Shown here: piece by piece, positions 11,786 through 26,400 of the stretch
Position numbering within the stretch: position 1 is the stretch's first letter
Layout of the letters: each line of letters begins with the position of its first letter
NCBI RefSeq assembly: GCF_032854445.1
Contig: NC_088307.1
Span: 9,250,017-9,314,016, forward strand
Direction: 5' to 3'
Source: Liolophura sinensis
Taxonomy: Eukaryota > Mollusca > Polyplacophora > Chitonida > Chitonidae
DNA length: 64,000 nucleotides
Program-made: the position numbers and the translations under genes
Notes under the pieces: model-generated
Database searches by the model: none
Seen by the model: only the letters and a program-made list of their open reading frames with translations
Told to the model about the DNA's origin: nothing

Positions 11786-13635
11786 GGCTTATTATCTGAT
11801 TGTATGTGATCACTGATATGTTACCAGAGTGATATGATATTAATGACTGCATCGAAGATCCAAGATCCAAGATCGTCCCAATGCCTGGCATGGGCGATCT
11901 TGGCTTAACGGTTATACAATCTTTAGCAAGGTTTGAAACGCCAAACAAACAAGAGAACTAGCGATTAAATAGAAGGTAGAGCTTCATCTAAGAAAAAAGA
12001 TTTAATTTGTGGAAAATATGAACTCTCCCTGCAATTTTCACTGTTGGAAGTCATATTTAACCTGGGAAAACAGGAAAATCAGAAAAACATCAGGATCGCA
12101 CAAAATAAAAAGGTGGATTTTCAATTTTATTTTTATTCCATTTCTCACCCATAAGACACAAAATAAAACTGATGTTGGCTAACAAATAAACCAAATTTAT
12201 ATTTCTGGTGAAAATTTTGGTGAAAGAAATGGATGAGTTAAGTTTGTTGTGCACATCGTCAGTTCATCGGAGTAGTTTATACACATTAATGTACCAGGCT
12301 ATTGCGGTGATTTTAGTCAAATTAAGTCTGATGGACTGGTGAGGTCAAATGTCTGTTATAACCAGTGGGTAGATAAGCTAACACAAACACATCAGTTGTA
12401 TTCAATATCCGGTTCATGACAAGGTAAACAGTGATAAGAATCTTGGTTAAGAATTTATATCTTAATGGTCTGACTAGCTGATCTTCTCAAGGAAGATAGG
12501 ATTACATAGAGTATGTATATGTATATGATTGAATGTATACATCAAAAGCTGCACATTTTATTAAGACGTCATCAGTTATGTGTGTGCATGTATTGGACCG
12601 AATACGGTTAAAAGTAACATGCAGACCATTATTTATTTTGAAATGTTATGAGTAATTCTCTTAAAAGTTGATGAACGCTAACGAAGTGACCTTAAATTCC
12701 TAGGTATTAACCTGTAATTATTTCAGGTGTTTACAGGTACAAAAATACAGTTAATTACCCTATTGATATCCTAAAATTAAAGGGGAGACTTTAGTTACAG
12801 GTAACCCTGAGAAGGTTGACTGTGTTTGTAAGTACACTATGCTCATTGAAGACGCCTTGGCATTGAGCCATATGTACCTGTGCTCGTTAATACCTGGATT
12901 AAGGGTTCAGGTGTTTATAGCTTACCTGGATATGCTATAGTGTTTGTATAAGAGTCTAATACCACCCACCTTAACTAAGGTGTGCCTGTTGTTCACATGG
13001 GCTATACTATTGACCTGCAGAGAAATAATGAAATTGATCAAGTTTGTTAACTCTAGGTTTGGTCAATAAAAAATATTTTAATAATTTAACAACACTCTCC
13101 TAGCTGTACATGTAGCTCCAGGGTATATGGCATTTGGTCACTTTGTCAGCTTCAGATAGCATTATGAAATAACGCAAGATGTGGTAAGGATGAAGCTAAT
13201 GAGCAATGCCCTATTGGGCACAATGTTTATAGGATCTGCTTTACCATGTCTTTTCACAATATTTTCTGGATGCTCAAACAATTTTTATTTTTGTGTTGAT
13301 GTATATCTCAGTTCAAAGTAAGCCAAGTGGCTCGCATCAGTAAAATGGAAAGCGCCGCCATGTTATTTTTTAACACTGATGATAATGGTAATATTGTTGA
13401 CCCAGGATGAATTCACATGGTTTTGTTTTTTTTCTAGAATGTTTCACTTTCATAAAATGCAAATCCAGTGATGATCCAATCACTTTCATGTTGTATTTAT
13501 CTTACGTTTTACAATGTTCATCATCTCCTAAAGGAATTAGTTTCATTCAAATGAAGAGTTCTTTCAAATGATTGTTAATGATTCCTGTGGTCTTTCAAGC
13601 TTACTCTTACACAGTCTCGTTTTCCAATACATATT
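11786..13635. other. Gene-free AT-rich DNA
   Basis: No exon, RNA gene or dispersed element is recognised. CAGGT/ACCTG-containing words recur around 12700-12990 without a clear period. Confidence 0.45.
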
Positions 13636-13861
13636 ACTTCCTCAGTTCCTCAACCTTTTCACATATAAAAGAGTAACTTTCAGTGACATTAATACAGTTT
13701 TATTTTGATTTTGGAGACAAAGCTACATTGGTTGGATTGGCCAGTTTCAGGCTTTCCAATAAAAAATTTTTTTTTAACAGCAGCCCAAATAGAATAATGC
13801 TTTCACAATATGTTTAACAAACACACTGCAAACATGTGAAGAGGTTTAAGAACTACAGTAA
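13636..13861. mobile_element. MITE family 1, copy C
   Basis: Left end CTCAGTTCCTCAACCTTTTC and right end GTGAAGAGGTTTAAGAACTA are imperfect inverted repeats. The core has GGAGACAAAGCTACATTGG and GGCCAGTTTCAGGC. Confidence 0.78.
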
Positions 13862-15087
13862 ACAGGAACGGACTTGGTTCAAGGTGGAGATGTGTGTTTA
13901 TGCTACAATGTACCCTCTCAGACCTTCAACATGCTGTAACATGCACCAAAACTTTTAACTTCTGAGGGCATGCAGGTATAATGGACACCGTAACACCCAC
14001 AAAAATCCCCACTTTCACATAAGTTATTCAGAAGAGTGGTTTAGTGTCTGCACCTAAAGTGGAATACCCAAGTTCATTCCATATTGGGTCATTCTCAAGA
14101 CTATAAAAAATTTGCAATGTCTTGAAACTCAACAGGCTTATATGGCCCAGTTACACACTTGATAACAGCTGGGGTCAAAACATAGTGAAAATTGAAAAAA
14201 AAAGACAAAAACAGTCATAACAATTTTACAAATGTAAATTGAACAGACTTGTTTAAAAATAAACACATAAACTACCGTAATATAAGTGTTGTATAAGAAT
14301 GTATAGGGCCTCCTATAACTCCATAAATTTCTTTTGGATCCTGTTAGTTTGCATTATGAACATCTATCAAGTATCATAGTACTAAGACAAATTTCCTGAA
14401 CCATGAAATAGAAAGGACCAGCTTACAATATCTGCTTTTCACTGGTATGGTCAAAAATGGATTGTGGAATTGCCTAGTGTTTTGGATTACAAGACCTTCA
14501 TTGGTTTTTCATATAAACAGTAAATATTTTTGTCCTAGTGTATTAAATGAAAGTTCCATAGCAATATATAAACATAAAACAAAAGACTTGTTCTTGTTTT
14601 CTTCTTTTTTGTTAACATGCATGAAAAAAAATTGCCCTAAGAATTTTTATTGGAATTTTTTGTTTTAAGCAATTTCTTAGAAAAAAGTTGAATGAATGAA
14701 ATATAAACACTGTCAACCTAGTGTGTAGTATTACCTATTGGATATTGTTAGTATGCTGTTACCAAAGCCCTTGGGGAGAAAAACACTCAACCATTTGTAG
14801 CAGTATGGCTAACTGTGTTCTGTTGGCATTTCAACTGATTTTCTCATACCTATAAAAACTGATCAGTTTAAACAGGTCCTATCTACACAAACTTTCTCCT
14901 TGTCTGTAAGTTTTATATACAAATATGACAATGATACCACTTACTACCCAGCATGGGATGAGACAAAGAATACCTGTAGTACTTCTGCTCATATAATGTA
15001 TTTGTATATGATACCGATGTAGGCATAAGTGCAGGTGTCCATGTTTAGGACTTCTACGCTCATGCAGTGTAGAGCTGAAACCCAAAA
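13862..15087. other. Gene-free AT-rich DNA
   Basis: No supported gene or repeat. Confidence 0.45.
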
Positions 15088-15317
15088 CTGTAAATCTTCA
15101 AACTTTTCAACCACTAAAGCACTTGTTTCAGAGGAATTTAGGCATGGTTTAGTGTTATGATGAAAATGGCACCAAAAATGATTTATTTGTGTCAGTGACA
15201 CCGCAAGCTTCAGACAACTGTGCAGATTATTTCTCTACTTTTCAAACATGTAGTTCTCTCAGAAGGTTTCAAAATATTGGTCGTAGTGGTGGTTGAAAAT
15301 GTTGCAGAATTAGGGTA
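15088..15317. mobile_element. MITE family 2, copy A
   Basis: Left end CTGTAAATCTTCAAACTTTT with CAACCACTAAAG; right end GTGGTTGAAAATGTTGCAGA then ATTAGGGTA. The ends are imperfect inverted repeats. The internal sequence (GTGCAGATTATTTCTCTAC, TTCTCAGAAGG-like) is shared with 31.73 kb. The outermost ends resemble those of family 1, suggesting a common mobilising transposase. Confidence 0.7.
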
Positions 15318-15764
15318 TTAGAGTTATAATTTTACAGATTTGAACCTAATTTTGGATCAGATGAGTTGAAATTATAACAAATCCTATGCCAGTGCATATC
15401 TGTCAAAATCTGTGCTTTCTGGATGCACTTATTATATACATTTTCCACTTTTGGGCCTTAAGTCCTTTGTTGCTTTGTGGAGTCAAATCTGAGTACTGTT
15501 GCACATGTAACAGGTCAGCTTCAGGAGAAGGACAAGCTATATGTATGTTTGATCCTTGATGACTTGGGTGCTTGAAACTATTATAACAAAGCGAAGCGTG
15601 GAAATAACTTTTCACTTGGTGCAGAACATAATAGCCAATCTTCATATTAAAAAAGTTGCAGTGTACATGTAACTTGGGAGAGAGTATAAAAGTTAAATCA
15701 GTTAATCCTTAAGCCTTAATTAATTCAATTGTTACATTGTGCAGCCAAATCTAAGAGTACTAGA
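15318..15764. other. Gene-free DNA
   Basis: No supported gene or repeat. Confidence 0.4.
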
Positions 15765-15918
15765 ACCTCTTTCACAAAACCTGTAAACTCATATTTCTCT
15801 TTTTATAACTTTTTTTTTGTAAAAGGCAATGTCTGGGCTATTGTGCCTTAATAAAACAACATTATTTACGAGAAAAGTTGTAAAAAATTGACTTGAGAAG
15901 CTTTGTGAAAGAGGTCCC
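15765..15918. mobile_element. MITE family 4, copy A
   Basis: Terminal inverted repeats ACCTCTTTCACAAAAC at the left and GCTTTGTGAAAGAGGTCCC at the right enclose about 120 bases without coding capacity. Related short elements occur at 27.80 and 55.56 kb. Confidence 0.75.
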
Positions 15919-16977
15919 TGGTATATAGATAGATTGGGGAATGTTCACTTCCCTTCTGTTCATTTGGAGTGTACACGACCTCAGACATAGCTATAAACAT
16001 CATCTGATTGCAGGAACCTGTTTATGTTGCATTACATATTATCATAATGTTTACGGTAAACATGTTCCCCCCACCCTTCCAGATCTCAAGTGGAAGTTTT
16101 GAATCAGTCCTGTGGAGAACATGTATAAGCCTAATACCCCCAAACATTCCTTTGTTAACACTGGCAAAGTGTTATTGCACCTTTCTACCTGTACAGGTAT
16201 TTATTATAATGAGTGGGATTTAGCAGAACAGCTACATGCTTGTATTCTGGCCAGAGGGGTTGATGATTGCGATTCAAGCAGAACCCAAGTAATGCTAGCA
16301 TGCAGTGTTCTTACAATAGATTTACCTGTATACAGGTGAATAATAATCTCGTCAGTTTACCTGTTGATATATAAGTGTTTGTGGAGCTACATGTACATGC
16401 AATCACGTGTGACCCAGGTGTGATTGAGTTATACCTTTCCTAACAGCTTTATAACGTTTTGTGTCTCATATCTGGAGAATTGGTGCCTTCGTTCATATCT
16501 GTTGCCTTTATTTGAGCACAGAAACTCTGTTCTGGAAATACATGTACACAGTACACTTTCTGGCAGTTGTCTGAATGTTGAATGGATTTGGATTTAAGTA
16601 CCTCTACCTTGAATTTCGAATGGAAATACAAGTGGTTGGATTTTACTCTCCATTTTGACATTTGGATGTCGTGTTTTAACACTCACTTAGAAATACAGGA
16701 GACTCAGATTGTTTGATGTTTACAGTTAAGTGATTCACTTGCTGTTTTTACTAATACCTGATAATCACTTTCCATTTTGATGTTTGCATTAAGATTTGTC
16801 AGTTACAAGTTAATGTCTCACATGAAAATCAGTTATTTTTAAGACTGCTGCTTGTTTGATGTGTAGACATTGAATTTCTGTTAGGAAATGCAGTTACCTG
16901 GAATTGACTTACCATTTTGACTTTCGCATTTGTATGTCATGTTGCTGTCACTTGTACGTGTACTTATAATATTTAAA
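15919..16977. other. Gene-free DNA upstream of the AKNA-like start
   Basis: No supported gene or repeat. Confidence 0.4.
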
Positions 16978-17082
16978 ACAACCTGCGGATGGTCGTGGGT
17001 TTCCAGTGCTCCCACCATAATGCTGGCCGCCGTCATGTATTAGTGGAATATTGACTATAAACACCGATCAAATAAATTGTTT
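16978..17082 (+). mobile_element. SINE 3' fragment
   Basis: A 5'-truncated copy: CAACCTGCGGATGGTCGTGG, CTCCCACCATAATGCTGGCC, then AACACCGATCAAATAAA. It lacks the tRNA head. Confidence 0.85.
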
Positions 17083-17298
17083 GATATTTAGACGTTAAAT
17101 ATCTTGTCTTGTTTCAAAATGCTGGTGCTTATATTTCACTTACCCTGGCTAAAATTTAAGATAAATTTTTCATTTGCATTTGATATACTAAAGTTTGATT
17201 CATATATACCAGAGTCATGGCACTAAATCTTTATATTTCTTTCAACAGTTATAATTGATATTTTGTACCAGAAAAAAAAAATTTCCATAACGTTGCAG

Positions 17299-17382
17299 GT
17301 GAATTCTCAGAAGGAGATGGTCGTCTGGGGTTAGTGGTGATTTACCTCCCTTGTTACTAGTGTTGAGGACTAAGCCTTCCAG
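17299..17382 (+). promoter_or_regulatory. Putative 5' UTR of the AKNA-like gene
   Basis: An acceptor-like CATAACGTTGCAG ends at 17298 (an alternative ends at 17310), so the start codon probably lies in a second exon with a non-coding exon further upstream. An in-frame TAA at 17371-17373, four codons before ATG, fixes 17383 as the start. Confidence 0.5.
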
Positions 17383-17455
17383 ATGGCACTGCTAGGCTAC
17401 AGTGATGACTTTGATCTGGATGATGATGGGATCTTACAAGAGACAGGAGGATCAT
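17383..17455 (+). CDS. AKNA: AKNA-like exon 1 (start)
   Basis: Encodes residues 1-24, beginning MALLGYSDDFDLDDDGILQE, plus one base of codon 25. ATG follows an in-frame TAA four codons upstream. The donor is T|GTAAGT (phase 1). The acidic LDDDGIL is echoed at the start of exon 2 (LDEDGII). Confidence 0.85.
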
Positions 17456-20400
17456 GTAAGTACTGTATGAAGGTATTATTGTACATGTGCATGTATGTGT
17501 GTAAATGTGAAAGTGAAACTCCTTTGAAGCGACCACATATTTTCTCTGCAAGCCTGAGGGCCAAACACGGAAATGCTTGTTAGTAAGTCGCCAAAGGTTT
17601 GTGGTTTTAGCCGTACTGAAGAATATATCACTCATTGCAATATGGTTGGAGGAAAGCGGGCAGAGCCGGAGGGAAACCCACGACCTTAGGAACCATGTGT
17701 CCTCTATTGGTTAAAGGTCACATGGTCAGACTTAGCCCAGCTTCCTCAGGTTTGGCTGAAACCTCATTCACATCAGGAGATTTGTTTGTCGGATACACCT
17801 GACAAAGGGAGCTACATGTACATGGTTTCTCTCATGCCGCAGTGTTGTAGTTTTTTCCATCGATAACCCTAACCACTGTATAACCTTGAGTATGGAGTAC
17901 TTTCCTTATGAGACTGTTTCATTCGAAATCACTCTTAATTATATGTTTATTCTTTCGTCGTTAAGATGTAATTCTCTGTTGGAGTAAGAATTGGTTTGGA
18001 AGGAATTGTCAGTGTAGAGGATAACATTTTGAATTCAGAAAGTATTTGAATCTGACTCCAGGAGGGACTTTGCTTATCAATAAGAGGCTGGTTCTATGTA
18101 TATTATGGTTGGTCACAGAGAGATTTCACTATTTTACGATATAAATTTTTAATCACTGTAAAAGGTAGATTATTGATAATCTACCAGTGCCGTTAGCAAA
18201 ACCACATAGTTGCCCGATATAAATATCTGCAATTTGAAATCAAAGGTAACTGGGTGTGATCTGTGTCAGATCTTATATACATGTACATGTAAGTTCTACC
18301 TATGAATGTAGGTAGAATGGATAAGGCTGCAGTGGGCACATCACTGTACTACAAAGCTCATTAGCCTATTGCTGTAATCATCTTTATTATGTCCTCTCTC
18401 TAGAGGGATTTAATCCATATGGTTGATTACTACAAGGACAGAAGGGACTAGCCTGACTAAAGCAGCTATATGTGGTTGTCAATTTTTCACATTTTTATAT
18501 CAGGCATGAATAATTGATAAACTGAACCTCATCTGACTACATGTATTTACAAGCCACAGACTATTTTGTATATGATCTGCCAGCAGCCTGCGGATGGTCA
18601 TGGGTTTCTCCCAGGCTGTGGTTGGTTTCTCCCCACCATAATACTGGCCGGTATTGTATAAGTGAAATACTCTTGAGTACGGTGTAAAACACCAATGAAA
18701 TAAATAAATAAATAAATATTTTGTAAACCTTTAGGCCATCCTTAAAAAATTCCCTCTTGAGCGTAGCCAACTCTGTTGGTAAAATATTGTAAAATACAGT
18801 AGGAAATTTTACTCTTTTTTTACTCTGTTTAATGAAAAAGATAGGAACAAAAGAGTTAACCTTTATGAGAACAAAGAAACTTCTGTCAGAGTTCCAAATA
18901 AAAACATTATATGTAGAGAAAGGCCATTTTTTTGAGGATTACGTCAAACGAGCATGTTTTTAACAATGGCCTTATGCATTTTGTTGAACTCTGCTACATG
19001 TATGTTGATGTTATCTCGAAAGAAGATTGCTTTGCACACAGATCATGTCAGCAGCTGTTGGGTGAGAAGTTAGATCTTAGCTTATTTATGATGGACAGTG
19101 GTTAGGTACAATTACTTATAGGTTATTGAATGAATATGGGCTAGTGTTGAACGAGTTCTATTTTTGTGTGGTGGCAAGCAAGCTCACAACCCCATTCATG
19201 CTTTATTTAGTAAAAAATAGAATGAGTCTACACCAATCTGTATTCAATCAATAACCTATTTATTATACACCAAATGTCAATCATTTCAACTAGGAAGCAA
19301 AATTTAGGTGCTAAAATGTAAATTTGATACAAAATGTAAGATAATAAAACTTGCAGTATTGCATTATACTTATGTGGCCACATAGGTGTCTCAGGAGCTC
19401 TAACATTTTAAAATGCTCACAGTTTTCTTCATTTAAAGAAGCGGACAAGTGGTACAATAAAATCTTATATTTATGGGCTGATTGTAGTAAAATTATTTGA
19501 TTGATTTTTGTTATGGAAATAGTTGTTAGTTCAGAATATTTATTTATTTGACTGGTGTTTTACGCCGTACTCAAGAATATTTCACTTATACGACGGCGGC
19601 CAGCATTATGGTGGGTGGAAACAGAGCCTGGGGGAAACCCATGACCATCCACAGGTTGCTAGCAGACCTTCCCACTTACCGCCGGAGAGGAAGCCAGCAT
19701 GAGCTGGACTTGAACTCACAGGCTCCTGGGTCATTACGCTGTATTGTATTTTGTATTGTACTTTATATTGTACTTCACGTTGTATTTCGTATTGTACTTT
19801 GTATTGTATTTCGTATTGTTTTTCATATTGTATTTCGTAATATTAACTTTGGGAGTATGTTGACATTTCCAGTTAAGTGCTGTTATGCGTTAATTTGATA
19901 GTTGTTACAAATATGGTTTAGTGTTTTTATTGACCATTAAGAATTATTTTGTTGTGTCCATATCAACAACACAGGACTACTGGCGGCCATTATTTGATTC
20001 ATAAACAATGATTTTATGCATTAGTGCAAGTCACACGCTATATCGACTGTCCTGTTAACTGGTAGTTACCTCCATTGAATGACAGCTTCATTGTTCCATT
20101 CAAATTATTTTTGTCTGCAAAAAAAGTAACTTTTTAATTTTCTGATAGAAACAGTATCATTTGCAATGTAAACTTCACTGAAGAAATTATATCTAATTCA
20201 CTAATTAATTTAAGGGGAAAAATATACATTTTTCACTCAGATGCTTTTGCTAATGGCATTCAACCCACTAATAAAGTTTGAACAAGTGAATCAATGATTA
20301 TAGCCCAGTGCCATTTCAGCAGTATTAATACGGACACATCAGGATTAGAGCATGTTGAAGTTTAGCAGCTGATTAAGTTAAAGAGTTATGGAAATTCCAT

Positions 20401-23400
20401 AAATGCTATACCCCAGTTAAAACTTCAAAGGCTATAATGTTGTCTCAAGTTTTATTGTTACTGTCTTAAATCACCACTGTCGGGGTGGGTTTGGGGAGGC
20501 GGGGTAGGAGGGTAGTGACAAACCAGCATCGGAGTGAAACCAATAGCCTTGGTTTGGGTCTGCTCAGGTCATCGGATCTGACCATACTTTGACCTTGTAA
20601 CACAATCGTCGTAAGGTCATAAGCACTCATCTGCACACCCATTAGCTCTTCTTGCTTTAGCATATTCACGATGTACATGCACCTTGTGTAATTAACCAAT
20701 CACTAAGTCTACATGTATTGAAAACAGTTTGATACCTTGCGTAGATTACTGATGTTTAGGGACTGAACAGCATGTGTACATTTATGATGGCTGTGTTAAG
20801 GGAAAAAAAATGGAATTTGTGTGTAGTCACAGTATCATTTTTTCACATTTTTAATGATTTCTCCGTTTTGTTTTGTATGAATATGTTTAGTATTATTTTT
20901 TCACATTTTTAATGATTTCTCCGTTTTGTTTTGTATGAAGATATGTAGTATTATTTTTTCACATTTTTAATGATTTCTTAGTTTTGTTTTGTATGATTAT
21001 GTTTAGTGTTATTTTTCCACATTTTTAATGATTTCTCTGTTTTGTTTTGTATGATTATGTTTAGTATTATTTTTTCACATTTTTAATGATTTCTCCGTTT
21101 TGTTTTGTATGATTATGTTTAGTATTATTTTTTCACATTTTTAATGATTTCTCTGTTTTGTTTTGTATGAATATGTTTAGTATTATTTTTCCACATTTTT
21201 AATGATTTCTCCGTTTTGTTTTGTATGAATATGTTTAGTATTATCTTTTTACGTTTTTACTGATTTCTTAGTTTTGTTTTGTATGAATATGTTTAGTATC
21301 TATTTTTCACTTTTTTAATGTTTTCTCAGTTTTCTTAGTTTTGTTGAGTATGAATATGTTTAAAGATCCACATAACTTTTAACCTTGAACACAGCCTTTT
21401 GTCCAATTTACTCTGGCTAAACTCATCTAAGCTACTGAAACAAATACGCAAAATTAAAGAATCTACATGTAAATTGTAAATGATAGCTTTATTTCTCAAC
21501 CCTTTCAGCCCATTTTTAATTATGATATCAACTACAGTCTATGTATGTAAAATGTTTCTAGGGTGAATTTGAAAATGTGTATAAGCTTGTAGACAGAATC
21601 GTTATATGCATCTTAAACTCTCTACTCATCAGTACCAAACTACAGGACAGTAATAGTTCTATATATAGATTAAGGTTTTATTTCATCAAAGAAAGAAAAT
21701 ATATAAATGTATTGTATTCCTGACTTCCAGATCCTCAGTTCAAACTGTGACAACAGTGTTTACAGTTGTGAAGCTTATAGACACATTCGTTGACCCGAAT
21801 CAAAGTGGAATTTGGCACAGATTTGGCATTATGCTGCAATCTGTGTATTCCTTTATGAGACAATGGAAGGTTCAGTGTACAGCTTTAAAGACAAACTTCA
21901 CATGGGTTTGAAGAAGAATCTCTCTGTGGGTCTGCATCGTGTTCTGGCCGGTTTTGTCCATTATTTAACCTTTCCTTTTGTCTGGGCTGTTAACAAAGTC
22001 TGATTTTGTCTGACCAAATTCAGAAAATGACTGGCTGTGCAGATTGACCCGAGATGACCAGGCCTGGTGAGGCTCTAGTGGGTGACATTTTTGACTTCCT
22101 CTGTTCAACTCTGACCCCATATAACAGTCCATTAGTAATAAAACAAAACGTTACCACGTCTTTAGCACTCAACAAATAGGTTATGTTTATCACGAAAAAA
22201 GAGCCCCTCCAAACTCCAAATATTTTAATACAATAATTTACAGAAGTCAGAAAGAAATTGGGTAAGGCATACAAAATTTGAGCCCCTCTATCATTACCCT
22301 CGTTTTATAAAACTGTAGGGTGGATGCTATAACATTTGCTGTTATAAATTTCATGCCAGTTTATCTGAAGTCCTACACAGTTCTGGTCAACATCATGAAG
22401 TTGCTTCAGGTACAGGTAAATTAATTAATACAGTTATGAATAATTATGGTAAAATTTTGCCCATGAATAATTTGCACAGTTTGTCTGATTCTGTGATTTC
22501 TGTTAGAAAGTTTGTTTGGGAGGTACAAGGTAGGATGCTGTGCAAAATTGTATATTTTAGCACCAAAGTGGTAATTATTTACCTCTGAATCCACTTTTTT
22601 TTAGCTGTTTACCATGTTATAAATAATATATTTCTCATTTTTAGAAATAAGATATAAGAAATCCAGCCACTGATGGGAATGTTTTACTTTGCTTTAAAAT
22701 CATAAAATGCAATCATCATTAAAACTAAGACGAACATTTAGCATTTGGATATACATGTACACTGTATTTGTCATTATGGTTGAGCCAAAGACTGTAGGAC
22801 ACTTTCATTTTCTCCAGCCACAAGACTGACAACTGTCATTGTATTAGTGGACTACATGTAATTTTAAGCATCCTGTTGAAATCAAAAAAAAAAAAAAACC
22901 AATACTCTCAGCTTTTTAGGTATTTATTAAAAAGTTCATATATGAAGGAATACTTTCCTAAAATAATCTCTCCTATTTATGTGAAATATTACACTACCAG
23001 TTGTAACTTTTAGAAATCTGAAAACTGTGTCATGACAAGCGCAAAATTGGTTCCAACATTTTGTGTTTATGCATTCTTGTACAAAGGATCCTTGTTAAGT
23101 GAATGGCCCATGTTACAAGATAAGATGTCATAAAATGTTGTTCTAAACTGGTTTAAGACTTATCACCAGATCTAACTTTAAACTATATCTTCAGTTTTGT
23201 ATAACCTAAAAAAAAATGTGTAACATTATATTAAATATGAACTAAATCTGCCGCTGTTATACTTTGACTTTAGAGAACTGCATTGGCTGCTGGGTTTCGC
23301 TAAAGTTTTAAATATAAAATATGACTTAATACTAGTATGAGTTAATAGACTTTCCAACAACGACAGGGGCCCAGCTGACAAAGCGACTTACATATACGTT

Positions 23401-26400
23401 GTGTAGAGCCTGCTTATCACAGCTGTAATCCTGATTAGAAAAAAAGTAGTATTTTGTTAACCCACAGTGGTACATGTATAAGCTGGACAAACTTTCCGCT
23501 ACAATTATGGATTTATGTGTAACATTTATTTGGCCTCAAATACATATGGCTAAATTAGGACTTTGAGCTGTTTATATAACTTTAACACATCTAAACCTTA
23601 TTATACGTGACATATTAGTTTCCTGAGCATGTGCCAAGTTTTATGTCGATAGGCCAAGTCTACCTGTATTATGTGAATTTCCAGGCAGACCTGTGAAGCT
23701 GCGATTATTTTGAGCAGTTTGTCTAACCCACTCATTACCCTGAATACATGGTCAGTGTGCCCAGTGCAGAAGAGTGGCCACAAGAGTTACAAGGGAAGTA
23801 CAGTAATCACCCATAATTTTATGGAATTCTTCACATTTTGATCAGTCTGCTGTACCCATTTGATGTGAAGACCACATCAGACTTCATGTGCTTAACAGTA
23901 AATCACTTAAATAATTGTAATTTCACATTGTTTCTTTACAACTAATCAGCCTGCGGTGATAAACACAGGAAATTTGATGCCATTAACATTAAACCACCTA
24001 TAAGATGCATGTATATCAATGGTACCAAGGTTTATGTCTGCACAGGTTCTGTGTGGTCTAGCTCACAGAGCTATGCCACAGTCTGTTACACAGTGTGTAT
24101 AAAACATGTCTGTGTCCTGCATATATGGTCACTTTACCCAGTGTGTCCCGCACAAGCATGGCAAGCAGGGAAAATAGAGTACATCTGCACCCATGATTTT
24201 ATGGAATTCTTCACATTCTAATCAGTCTACTATTCTAAATAAGTTGGTCAAAAAATCATGAGAAATTTGGTGATTAACAGTACATTAGGCCAGCATATAA
24301 GTTCACATGAATGTCAGTTTCATGAAATAGGCAATCCATTGCATGTGCCAAGTTGGTAAAAAAAAAATCACATAGCATTTTATATCACATATCTTATTAT
24401 AACTTCCCGTTATTTTTCACCAACTGTAGTCACATTTTCAGCTTCCGTTAATTCATACAGCAGGTTGCTTAATTGGTGAAAAATTCCTGGCATTTATAGG
24501 GGTTTTTTTTTTTTTTGTTGTTTTTTTCAGTATGGCTTTCATATTTGCATCTTGTAGGTTTTTTACTTATATGCTATTTACTATGTTTTATCCAGGTGAT
24601 TACAGAATTGGCCTAAGGCTATTTTTATACGGGGTGACTCAATTATGAGCATCTGTCCATCTGTCCATGGTCAAATTATTAATTTATAAGGTGATTGAGT
24701 CATCAGTCTGTGCAGTGCCAGAAGTCAGTACATCCCTGATAGCTCTCTGATTTAATAATTATTTAATTAAACTCAACCATGTGCTGTACACGTTCAATGC
24801 AGATCCCTTATTGTGATAAACATGCCTCATTTTGATAATTAGGCTATCTGTGACAGATGGATGCAAGCTGCACATACCTTCTGTCATCTAACACCTCATT
24901 TGCTGGAATTGAGTTGCAAGGATTATCATGATGTTTGATTGGTGGACAGATGCCATTGTCTTGCCAGGTTTAATTGGCTGGAAGACTGTGTTGTAACATG
25001 AGACATGATTGGCTGGGTGACAGCTTTTGGCAGCCAGTGAGTAATTGATTACATGTTATTGCCAGCTGGTGAGGGGCACCTCAAATTAACTGTAGTCCAA
25101 TGATTTACAACAAGCCTGTGTACTATGTTGATCCAGTATGAATAGAGGATATACATGTATAAGTCTAGGGCAGAGTGGCCAAGTTGTCTTAAAGCATTCT
25201 GTATTCTTGTGGTAGTGTATTGTTTTGATGTGGGTACTTTATAACAGATCATGATTAGTATACCTTCTGTTAAAGATGTTCATGGAAACCCTATTCCTCA
25301 TAATTTTGTGAGAGATGTTTCGTCAGCATTTTGCCAGGTTAGTGGTAAAACTTTATTAGAGGCCTGACAGTTAATCTTCTTTTTTCCTTTAATCGAGAAT
25401 ATGTCTAATGTTGGAATTGCTTTTTTCTACACTGATCAAATATCACCTAAAGTTTGGCATGTCAAAATGCACATTAAGAAGCACATAAGGGCTTTAAAAA
25501 TGATATATTTGATGCCAACATTAAAGTTTCTCTGATAAGAAATTGATCATACTTAACAAAAAAAACTGTTAAGTGGCCGTTAATTCTTATCTTCAGGTGA
25601 AATATGGTAGTTTTAAAGCATAGTTTTTTGCCATTTGGTCTGATATTAGTGAAATAAATTTTATCAAAAAAGACATAAATGTCTTTGCATATGTTTGGGA
25701 TTTTGGCATGTGGTCATATCAACACAAGCTGTTAATTCTGATAAAATCCACTTCAAATATTGTCAGGATAGCAACATTTAAGTATCATTTATAAAGTTTA
25801 TGATTGCCATAGTGAACACCTTTATATACATCCACTCTGTACAGCAATGACTATAGGATGCCTATATAGTATTTACGTGTATGTGGGCTGTGTGCGTGTA
25901 GGAAGGAAGTTATTACAGGGAGTTTGCCTGTTGTCTGCAGTCAGTATTAAAGATAATAGCAGCGAATTTCATTTGTACATGTGCACGTAGTTATACCACA
26001 GGATGCTGGTGGGGCGGAAATAAAGGCATAGATATGACAAAGTTTGTTTGACATTGTTAAATGAACACCATGCTCAGGAATTTTTTATGTTTGGGATGAC
26101 AGTTAATTTTGTCGGTGGACAAAATGAGAGCATATAACAAAGTATACATATACCCTAACTGACCATATGTTTTGTCCATGATTTCCTAATTCGGAGAGTT
26201 CATTTGGTTTTAGAAAGGTTCTCTGCAGTTTGCTTGGATCATGGGATGATATTCTTGTGGAAAATTGTAAGTTCAAAACCGAAAATAATATTTTGTGACA
26301 TTTATTGGTAGGCAAAATTTAAGGTTTTTAGGGTAATATACATTTCCAAGGTTGTACAGTTGTTTAGATTTTTTGTGAATGTTTATCATCGTTATTTACG

